Source: Alentia gelatinosa (taxonomy: Eukaryota > Annelida > Polychaeta > Phyllodocida > Polynoidae). Taken from it: DNA of 64,000 nucleotides. A program made the position numbers and the translations under genes. This document shows positions 1 through 10,900 of this stretch, one piece after another (the stretch's first letter is position 1; each line of letters begins with the position of its first letter). The DNA is taken from NCBI GenBank assembly GCA_950022655.1, contig OX465592.1, forward strand, positions 4,609,544 to 4,673,543, in the 5' to 3' direction. The notes beneath the pieces were generated by a model that made no database searches, was not told the origin of the DNA, and saw only the letters and a program-made list of their open reading frames with translations.

Positions 1-50
1 TTGGTCCATTTTTTGTACGATCCTAGGAGCGATTTTTTATCCATATGCGA

Positions 51-640
51 CATACGGGCGCATACGGAAAGTCAATGTTAAGCCTACGGGATTTTATATT
101 AGGGGTAGGATAAGCATTTATATAGAACGGGGAGCTGTTTCAAAAGTCGGGAGGGTGCTAAGCAAGAGTACTCACCACCAAAGCGAGAGCTGACAATGGC
201 ACTTGAAGCGTCGCTGTCGAGGTGGAGGTGCCGCTCGCTATTGGGTATTGGTACCGGTTTTACTGCCGCTTTGATTCAAAGTACCGCTCGCTGTTGCGGC
301 CTCTCGCTTTGAAATGCGATGTGCCACTGGCGAGACTTCACTCGACTTTTGAAACAGCTCCCTGCATCGTATAAATACATAATACTCCACGAGTTTGGAT
401 GGGCCACAATCATCATCGAGGCAAAGCCGAGTGACGATTATGGCCAGATTGTTTATTTTCCATTTGAGTTCGGTTCTAGATTTATCTCACCCCTTTCACT
501 ATTAGGGAAGATTAAATCTCTTGTCTTGTCCTCTATCTGAAATCCTGGCTGCTGATTTGTCAATCGACTATGACGTCATCTCGTATTCACTATCATGGCT
601 TAGTATTCAATTGTCACTTTACCAGGGTGATCGTTGAGTA
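51..640. repeat. Interspersed repeat, copy 1 (split by a MITE)
   Basis: Sequence at 51-129 and 363-640 matches 10090-10450 almost colinearly: the TTAAGCCTA block, the end GGGGTAGGATAA, the TATATAGAAC block, then a hairpin and the block around CCTGGCTGCTGATT. At 401-447 the arms pair around the apex GGCAAAGCC. The copy at 10.1 kb lacks the 130-362 insertion, so it serves as the empty site. No coding is seen. Confidence 0.75.
130..362. mobile_element. MITE, family 1 copy 1 (233 bp, 20-bp TIRs)
   Basis: The ends are perfect inverted repeats, GGGAGCTGTTTCAAAAGTCG and its complement. The interior has no transposase. Sister copies are at 3115-3399 (inverted) and 59823-60055. It interrupts another repeat whose uninterrupted form is at about 10166 (TATATAGAAC followed directly by TGCATCG). 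I cannot define a convincing target duplication, so the superfamily is left open. Confidence 0.85.
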
Positions 641-1199
641 TTTTTTCTAACTTTATTCCTATGGCTAAACTTGTACCCGGGTTGAGATAATGAGATAACT
701 CTGCAATTGATTTGTAGAAATTTGGGGGTTTGAGTACCATTCCAGTCACTTTTCTCCTTTTCCCAGGCAGTAGTAGACCTCCTGCTATATCAAAGGCCAG
801 TCCTTATCGTACCATGTCTATGTGGTGTGGGAAGTTGAACTGTCACTTCATTAAAGGTGTGGGAGTGAGATTTCTACCTGAATTCATCACATAGATTTGA
901 TCACCAATCTTGGGGTGTAAATGAACATTGAAAAAGTCCAGAAAGGACCTCTAATGGTTAATTGAACTTTAAATAAAACCAATATCTCTCATTCTTAGAA
1001 CCTGAGAAAGAACATTACACCTGAATACCTTAAACAGATTTTGTTCATACACATTTACCCTCTTCCCTCTTTCCACATTCCTACCAACTTTCTCGTTCAT
1101 CTTCTTGTCACACTGAGGCTTAGTACACACTGCACCGCTAGAGCAACCTACAGAAACCGGAGCGGCGCAGTGTGGGCTTAGTAGTGATTTTAATCTCAG
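641..1199. other. AT-rich intergenic stretch, no feature seen
   Basis: No supported exon, RNA gene or array. Near 1125-1170 there is a short inverted pair around the block CACTGCACCGCTAGAGCAACC, which recurs at about 17290 and 29952 and is therefore repeat-derived. Confidence 0.5.
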
Positions 1200-1460
1200 G
1201 CTTGGTATTTTTTCTCCATAGACTTAACATTGGGAACTCGTATCCAACGCCCATGAGATATTTAGGAAAAATATCCAATGGGGGATTATGCCATTAATCA
1301 ATGTGAAGGGTGAGATAATTCCAGAAACCCATTCAAGTTTAGGGTTAGAGCTCGATCCCATCTAGATTGAATTGCTATGTAATGCATGTGGCCTCACCTT
1401 GTGAATTACTACGCAATTCAAAATCGATGGGATACGAACTCTGTATTTCATACATATCCT
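1200..1460. repeat. Foldback element, 'GTTTAGGGTCAGAGCT' family, copy 1
   Basis: It contains the CTTAACATTGGGAACTCG box, the block ATGAGATATTTAGGAAAAAT, an end AGGGTGAGATAAT, and then an imperfect hairpin with GTGAATTACTACGCAATTC. Related copies lie at 12846-12970, 44587-44880 and 49925-50190. Confidence 0.75.
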
Positions 1461-1631
1461 CTATAATGACTGATGACTTCATTTCTGTTTTCCTGTAGTT
1501 AATTTTATGGGTCAAGATTGAATGATTTTATTTGTGATGAAACATACACTCTATATGTATATACTATGGAGGGTGGTTGTGGCTCCTAAGATTCGAGGTC
1601 AACTCTCGACCGTAGAACTGTCCCAAGGCGC

Positions 1632-1639
1632 TATAAATA
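1632..1639 (+). promoter_or_regulatory. Candidate TATA box of gene A
   Basis: TATAAATA lies 206 nt upstream of the first gene A ATG. It would place the start site near 1660-1670 and give a 5' UTR of about 180 nt. This rests on motif and position only. Confidence 0.45.
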
Positions 1640-1844
1640 TCATGTAAGGAGGTCAGGGTCAAGGTCGGGGTTTGCTGCGAATGCAGTCATTGGCTACTCG
1701 GTCTACTCTATTCCTTATATGGACTTGACAACTCCATGCTGCTATGTGTGTAGAATCTTTAGACAGTTAGAGCCCCATAGCTGGGTTACATGGTGGTTGA
1801 TACCTTATAGTACCACCAGGTTATTAGTATGGCTATGGTGACAG

Positions 1845-1920
1845 ATGAAGAAGGATGTCAGAAAGATGTTGGGAACAATGGAATTTGTATTCATTGTATC
1901 ACTGTTTGCAACTACTTCAG
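1845..1920 (+). CDS. Gene A exon 1: signal peptide
   Basis: The ATG at 1845 is the first in frame, with an in-frame TGA at 1839. Lys/Arg residues are followed by a hydrophobic core (MEFVFIVSLFATTS). The exon ends TCAG|GTAAGG in phase 1. The ATG at codon 12 is an alternative start that would give a shorter signal peptide. Confidence 0.8.
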
Positions 1921-4900
1921 GTAAGGATACATTGAATGCAATTAATATTTCCCTCCATGGTATGACTTAATGTTAATGTGACTATTAAGGAAAAGGCTTT
2001 TTCATTATCAAAAGGAAATATGACCAGAATGGACAGTTTGAACAAAATCTTTGAAGATAAGACACATTTTGTTGGATTGCTTTCCCTTCACTCTTCTCCT
2101 GCTGTGTGATATTTCATCCCATGATATCATAAGAGTGTGCTAACACACACTATATACATTTTCCAAAAGTTAGAGCGTTAACATATGGACTTCCAGTGTA
2201 CTGCAAAAGTGCTATCCCTTCACTATCTGTGTGTTACTCATTGTGCTACTGGCAAAGGAGCAGGATGTCAGTGTCTCAGTGAATTAGAAGCATACCCAAT
2301 GGACCATGACCAATCACTCAAGACCAAAATAACCTGATTGACCTATTGGTACTTGATATATTTAGATCCCACACTCAGGCAGTTGAAGAAATGAAGTTGA
2401 CTGGGTGCAAGTGGGTTACAGAATGTTACTGAATGTAAAACAAACCTTTCAATTGCTATTCATTTATAATTGCATTCTCATTCATCAATGATGAACATAC
2501 CATTTACTCTTAGATTTAAAATGTAAATGTAGCTCTTATTTCGCCCACAACAGCATCTACAGGCACCCTTTATATGTGGGATAGAGATAACTTTCAAGGA
2601 CATCTGACTGTCGTGAATCAGACCTCAAAAGTACATGGCATAAGGCCCCGGTCACTGAGAATAACAGGTAAGGCTCATCCCACTGAGTGAATCAGAGATG
2701 TATGAATATTTATTATCCATCGTATACAAAGCCCCCATTGAAAATGTATGGGGACTCAGTAAACCACGACCCATTGTATAAAACCTGTCAGATACCATAA
2801 CTGTGGTATACAGATTCTAACCTGTGGTATACGGCCTCAAAACCATGGTATACGGGAAAAATAGTCCCTTTTGCTATAGAGCAAAGAAATAGTCCCTATT
2901 GTTAAACCCTTTAAAATGGCAATTATTGGGTTTTATTTATTCGAAAAGATGGATAATAAATGCAACAAACGATGATTTTGTGGACAGGCAGCTCTGTAAA
3001 CCACTCGCTAGCGCTCGTGTATTACTACGCGTCAACCTCTCGTGGTTTACGGCCGCCTGTCCACAGAACCATCGATTATTGTCTATATAAAAAATATCGC
3101 CTTGGTATGGATCTGGGAGCTGTTTCAAAAGTCGAGTGAAGTCTCGCTAGCGCACGTCGCATTTCAAAGCAAGAGGTCGCAACAGCGAGCGGCACTTTGA
3201 ATCAAAGCGGCAGCAAAACCGCTACCAATACCCAACAGCGAGCGGCACTTTGAATCAAAGCGGCAGCAAAACCGCTACCAATACTCAATAGTGAGCGGCA
3301 CCTCCACCTCGACAGCAACGCTTCAAATGCCATTGTTTGCTCTCGCTTTGGTGGTGACTACTCTCGTTTAGCTCCCTCCCAACTTTTGAAACAGCTCCCT
3401 GTATTGTCATATTCTCCACATAGTTGAAGCAGAGTAATACTCGGAGTGATAGCGAAGAGTATTGGATAGTGTTGACTACAGGGAGAATACGGCCACACAG
3501 ATGAAAATCATGGTAATGCTGTATTTATCACACCTTTTAACTAATTATTTGGAAAAAATCTTGTAAACAATTAGAAATTTGACACAAGGGCCATGCATCA
3601 TTCATACAATAGTTCTTATAATGCCCGTCAAGTGGCCGTAAAACCCGTATTCTCTGAGGAGAATACAGCTTTCCATATTCTAATCAGTAGCGATCTGGAG
3701 GCTCCATAGGCTTAGTATGGAGACTCTATATTGGATCCATACTAAGCCTGATGTTCTATTGCTATATTTAAATAATTCTGGATTCTGATCGTTGGGAACA
3801 TATACAAATGAGAAATGCTAAAAAAAAACTATGTCACCATGCTAACTTCTATGGGAAGGCCATCTGAAAAGATAAGTTTTTAACTATTGGTGTCTATGGG
3901 AAACTGCTACATATTCATGAACTCAGATGGCAGCACCAGTGTAAATTGAGTAGCAACAGGGGGCGCAGCGATACCTACCCACATTTGTCTTTAAATCGTC
4001 TTACCAGATCTGGACATATGTCTGGCCACATGTTTAACATTGGAGCTTATTGGCACGCGGTGACTCCAGGTTGTGCAATGTAGAGACTAATACTGTGCTG
4101 GAATGTGTGAAGGTGGGTTTCAGCACGGACTTGGATGACCTGGATTGGCAACACAGGCCTGCTGGCTTATCTCTCTATGACTCGCTATTGTTCTCAAGTT
4201 CCCGTTTTTGCCACCAGGGCGGCACCACAGTAGCGGCAGATAGATTTAACCACAAGAAATCATAGAACTTAAATTCCAACTGTTCTGAGTAGGTTTCTAA
4301 TTAGGGAACACAGCTAGATACATAGGTAGGGCCTGGTTAATAGGGAACATTTTTGAAACTTTGACTTTTCACAGGTGAACCCCCAAATCAGTCATTTCTC
4401 TGTGGCGCCCCCATCTAAAGTCACCCAAACTCTGCCAATTGTTTGGACTCTCCCAGAAGGGCTAGGAATATAATTTCAACTGTTCTGAGTAGCTGTCACA
4501 TTAGGGAAGACAGTTAAATACTATATAGGTCCGTGGTTTCAGGAACCCCCATCACATGAATACAAACTCTGCATCTTTAACATTGCCAATGCTCTGAGAT
4601 ATATGTTGGGGCTGGCGAGAGAGGCCGGTAGGGAGGGTTGGAGGAAGGTTGAATGGGAGGGATGGAAAATTTTGCAATGGCGCTGTTCTGTCAACGACAG
4701 ATTTGTTTATTTACTGCCCTTCCCATAATTGGCTATTTACAATCACTTCCAATGCTTACAGGAACAGCGTATTGGGAACTCTATATCCATAAACCATATG
4801 ATGGAAGATTTGTCTTTCTGCATGCTGGAGAGTACAGTGGAAGCAGTCTGCAGGAAATGAGCCTGACCTTTAAAGTACGATCTTGCCGCCGTGAGTATTA

Positions 4901-7900
4901 TACGGAAACAGGGTTACTGTGGCTGTACGTGATAAATACGCGGTAAAATTGACGATAAAACGAACCAATGCCGATATCGTCAATTTTACCAAGTATTTAT
5001 CACGTACAGACACAGTATGCCTGTTTTCATATTTTTATATACCTTATTTTAGCGTAAATTCCCCATTTTGGAACATATTGTTCGGGCGACTTGGCGGGCT
5101 TCGACACCTTGCCAAGTACGTACGGATCCTAACGTTATCCAGTGTGAAGCCAACCAGCGGTAATAGCGATATTTTAACTGTAATTGTAGTATGTATCAGA
5201 TGTATAAAGATCTATAGTTACTGTATTGATTCATAATTTGGGAAGACAACGCCAGATTAAACATATTTACAACATTTTATTTTCGCACAATTCACTCTGT
5301 CTCATGCGGTGATCACGTGATCACGGATCCGTACAGCACCCGGGTGCTGTACGGATATAAATACGTTATGGGTAGGAGAGGGCTGTATGTGTAGCTTGCT
5401 TTTGCACGGGTATATAATAATAACTTCAAGACTTGCCAAAAGTGATTATTTTCATTCAACAGGTCTATTTGCTCATATTTTTTTTCCATTTTTGCTCATA
5501 TTTCTGGTTTATTATAGGATATATTGTACCTCCTTGTATTTTAGATAGTAGATATTACTGCTTTTTTTGTAATCATATTGATGGTTTTGTGCTTCTGTAT
5601 TATCAAACCAGTTTTAAATAAATTATTTGGCTCTACTTGTACAGAATACATATTATTAGAGGTTGGGTGGATAGACAGAATATCTCCAGACAGAGATATT
5701 CTGAATATCCACCCAACCTCTAATAATATGTAATCTGTACATGTCGGGCCAAAGAATTATTTACTTAAGTCCAATTTTTCGATATTTTAAAAATGTATTT
5801 GTGTATTCATATAATCGATATTACCATAGCAGACTCAGCATCAGAACACCCAAGAGAAAGAGGCTGAAAGTGATAGAGAGCAAAGGGAGTGAAAGAGATT
5901 TTTTCAGTTTTTATCTAGTCTCAATTTATTCACAAGGAGTCAGAAGTCATTATACCTTGGAAAGGAAAAGAAATGTAGGAAAGGAGAAACAAGGAGAGGT
6001 AATAATAGGGGCAGGGCCAAGAGAGAAACCTGAAGATTGCTAGTGACAAGATGACAAAATGATGTTTAATCAAATTTAAAGGCATTTTGGGTTTGAGGGG
6101 AGGGAGGGTTGAAGGGTTGGAGGAAGGTTGGGAGGGAGGGAGGGAGGGAGGGAGGAAGGCAGGCAGGGAAGATTTTTCATTGGCACTGTTCTGTCAACGA
6201 AGACTGTTTATTTGCTACATGTCTATCATTACAACTTCTATAATGCCATCTCAGAAATGCTTTTTTTTCCACTTCCTACTTTTCAGTCATAAACCCTGCC
6301 TATGCCACCCCTGCATGTAACTATCCAAATGGAAGATACCAGTTACACAACACAGAGGTTACTGTGCATCGCGGATCCGACAAATCGATGCACTTCATTC
6401 TCAATGACTATGACCATAGTAGCCAGTGGACCTACAACCAGCACAACTCCTCCGTCCGGGTTGATGTGTTGAGTGACTCTGACCTGGAGTTATTCACAAT
6501 TTACAAGCCAGAACAGTACAACGTGAAAACCGATGTCCTCTTCGAGGTCTACCTCAGTGCAGCGCATGGCAGTGGAAGTTTCCTGACAGTGAGGGAGAAT
6601 AATGATAGGCAGCTGAATATCACTGTTCCTGATACGTCCAATGGGCTGGTCAGGCTCTATTTTGGGGGTAGAAAGGGGGTCAAGTGCAATGCAGTGCATA
6701 AGAAATCAGAATGCATCATGGGTGGAGAGGATCGATACTATCTTCCATATATCCTTAAATCAATTGCGTTCAACCCGACTATGAACAGTACTGGAGCCAT
6801 TGCAGACAGACTCACTTGGTCTGGGTCGAAGTATGCTGTTTCTATGCTTATAGCCAAGAAGTGCAATGTTTTCATTGGTAAATATGAGTTTTAATTTCCT
6901 ATAAAGTTATTGATTATTTCCCCTTATCAAAGTGGATGTCCATATCTTTAAGGGAAAAAAATATGTTCCTCTTCAAAACACAATAATCCCTTAGAGATGG
7001 ACACCCCATTGAGAAACAATTTTCAGTACACAATTTAACTAGATTATCACTTTTAGCGTCTGCCTCCAAGTTGTCTATACATTTCTAGTGACACATTTCC
7101 TGTTTTACGCACATTTGGCTGTTTTTCCTAACTTGATAGACTATATTTCTTTTTGTTGTGAATAAGTAATAACCTCAAATGTTTTATTACAGAATCTATT
7201 CCTAAATTGATATACCAAGCACAATATAATAAGGGTTTATGGCTACACCAATACCATATTCCATCGAAGCTACATGGAATTTGTTAGTATCAAATATGTT
7301 GTGGGTGTTGACTTAAAGGCATATCCTACAATCCATGGTGGCGCCACCTTGTGATTTCTAAATATTCCCAATCATCCATCGAAATTGGTAATTTGTGGCA
7401 TTTTCAAAACTCATAAGAGCAAATTTAAGTTTTTGTCTAATTTGACTTAATCCAATAGGTAAAATAGGCCCTTTTCCATTTGCTTGATTTATATAGGAAA
7501 CGTACTGAAAAATATGGTTTTCTTCAATTCTTTCAAGAAAAAGGACGGTGACCTATGGTTTTTAAAACCTAGATAGGCAGAACTATACATTTACTATATT
7601 CTGTGAAAGTTTGAGGAAAATGACATGGGTTTTACTATGTGAAAAAAAACTTTTTCGATTCTCTATATATTTTTATATCAAATGATCATAATATATTGAT
7701 CTCTCAATCAAAATCTAGCACGGTGACCCCCAATTTTTAAGTCAGATATGTGCTCTATAACACTTAGAGATCATTGTATCAAATTTTCAGAAAAATGACA
7801 TGGGTTTTAATTTTCACGCCAGATAGTCCGATATGCCTTTAAGCCTGTGACATGCTGATACTTCGGGTGAGGTGAGCCAAGTAAAGGCAATAAAAAGTAA

Positions 7901-10900
7901 TAAAAAGTTGCACGGCCACGTGTCCTGCAGTGGCCACTGTGGGCTAGTGTAAACCTAGCAATAAACATTATCATTAGCAGAGCCAACTAAAAGATACTGC
8001 ACAAATTCTTTGTTTTATAATCACAAAATAATTATGTTACCTTCTTCTTTCAGATGCTGAATATATGAAAGCAGAGTTTGAAGGTGAGTTTTTGATAATA
8101 TATATTCTGCAACTCTTTATAATAAATAAGCCATAAGGGAACCATTTCTTGTTCCCTGAAGTTCCAGCTCAGAATCTTTGGCCTCTAACTGTGAAGTGGT
8201 CGTTCCCTCTATTTACCTACTCTACCTAAAACGTTAGAATTTCGTCGAATCCGCTTGAAGTTGCTCCCCCACATAGAGACATAGTTAACCAGACCTAGCC
8301 ACGAGAGTGAGATTCTCGTACAGAATCCTGCTATTTTTTTTGCTTTTCTCTCCACAGGTGTACTTCTATTCTTATGATTTGTTTTTAACTGTACTGAAAA
8401 CATAATTTTGAACTGTAGTTTTCCAATCTCCTTTCCTTGAGAGAATGCAATGAGATCGCATTTCGCTGGTAGTCGGTAGAATCGGTGTCACATGAAATGA
8501 TGGTTTAGTCTCTGTCACGACCACTCGAGGCGCACGGGGCACGGATAAGTCGCTACTTACCTACTATATATAAAAAGGCACGATTTCGACAGAATCTGTT
8601 TGGAGTTGCTCCCCCATATAGAAACAGACAGAACCAGACCTGTCCATGGAGACTGAAGTGCCACATTAGTGAGAGACAGAAAAACCTAAACCTGGTGTTC
8701 TTTTTAGTAGGTCTTCACTCAGATTTGCGTTTTCTCTCATGATTTAGTTCTAGCAATGCTGAAAACTAAATTCAATAGTGGGGTCCAAAATTTCAGAAAT
8801 TCTGCAGACGTACTTTTTGGATGGAGGAAGTTGATAACCTCTCAGATACAAGCAGGAAAGCCAAGAGTGCAAGTGTGTGGCTACTTATCCTACCCCTAAT
8901 AAAAAACGCCATAGGTTTAACATTGACTCAATGTATTTGACGGAGCGTTGAATAAAGTGTTATTTATGCACCGAGGTGAATGAAAAAACGGACCAATCAG
9001 GGACGAGATAACGAAAGTAGATCCGGCAGCATTGATAACTACTAACATGGATAATTACAAATATTCTCTGTATATCGGTGAGATGGGGTAGGATATATAC
9101 GAAACTGAACTCGAGTTAGCCTTCTCAATGTTTATACCACTCTGGTCAGGTCTGCTACTTACTAAACTCGGTAACGCCTCGTGTAGTAATACACAACCTG
9201 CCCATCGTGGCATAAACATTGACAAGGCTAACTCTCGTTTGGTTTCTACTAATTATCTGCAGGGAGGTGTATTATAGTTGTGACAATCGTTAATATGGAT
9301 CGTTTCCAGCGTATTACGTTGCATAGTCGTGATGATCGCAATACAGTGATCATCACAGGTATGGCCGATTGAGAGTGACCATTTAGTCATGATCATCACT
9401 AGTGATTTTTTCTGAAAACGATCAATAAAATGGTCACTATCAGTGAGGCCAGGACAGCGACCATGGTGCTAATCATAAGAAACAATATATAATTTTTCAG
9501 ACATTTAAAACTTGGTTCCAAGTTAAACTATAAAATGATTGATTTGAGACCCTTATCTATAATAATCATAGTGTGTAGCATATACAAATCGCGCAGATAA
9601 ACTGATCTAGCAGCCGACGCATGACTACGACATTCTGTACACTCGATGACGCAATAAAAATTGTGATCATTCTAATGGCGAAATCACTATTAGTGATCAA
9701 ATCAACAGTGATTGCACTGTCAAATAATGATCGGGTCTATGCAATACGATATAGTGACAGTCACTCCTTTTCCGTGATCACTAATGAAGACGTCGCTGTC
9801 TATAGGGTGTTCAGTCTGATCAATAGCGGTCTACAGGCACTGCCTCCTAGTGCTATCTTTTGGTAAATACTATGGAGAAACCAAACAAGGCAAGATCGCG
9901 TTTTTCTGTGCGAGGCGAAGCCGAGAGCAGTAATACGCGATCTTGCCGGAGTGCGATGAACAATAACACGACTAACTCAAGTTTGGTTTAGAATTTATCC
10001 TACCCCGCCCGTCTAAATTACTTCCACATTGACAAATGACGTCATTTGACAAGTGTATCCCACTAGAGCGATATTTTCCATTTTTCTGAACTCCAGACCG
10101 AATACAGTGACCTAATGTTAAGCCTAGGGAGTTTTTTATTAGGGGTGGGATGAAATGTATTGTACTTATATAGAACTGCATCGAGAATCATATGATTAGA
10201 CAATATTCCACGAGCTTGGATGCTCTGCAATTGTCATTGAGGCATCCAAACGAGTGGAGTATTATCTATTTTACAATTTGAGTCCGGTTCTGGATTTATC
10301 TCACTCCTTTCATTGTTAGGGACGTTTAAATCTCTTTTCTTGTCTTCTCTCTGAAATCCTGGCTGCTGATTGGTCGATCGCCATTGACGGCATCTTGTAT
10401 TCACTACGCCAGGACCATGGCGTAGTATTTTCACTTTATGCAATTTTATGCAATTCAATAAGGCACGTTTTCTTGATAAAACAATTACTTGTCAATGTGT
10501 TACTAAAGAAGCTAACAATAGAATACATCTTTCAGGGATGCCAGTTTGTAGGATTTTGCCTACATGTAGGATTTTCATTTTAGTCTCAAAGTGATGAAAA
10601 GTTCAAGAAATTGTATGTTTTGAGAACAAAATAGACTCCAGGTTCCCTGAAATCTAAATCTTAGATAAACGTGTTCTGTAATCTTTCAAAATTCCGAATT
10701 TAGCTACCCTAAGCACACTCAGTTAGAGGCCCTACGGATCCCAGTGCTCCAACCTAGAACTGTAGGATGGTAGGATTCCTGTAGGAAATGCTCCTACGGA
10801 TAAGGGCAAACTTGAATACTGACTTCTGATTGGCTTAAAATATATGCCCAAGAATCTGCTAGGAGAGTGATGGGGATTCCCCATACACCATGTGCGTTTT

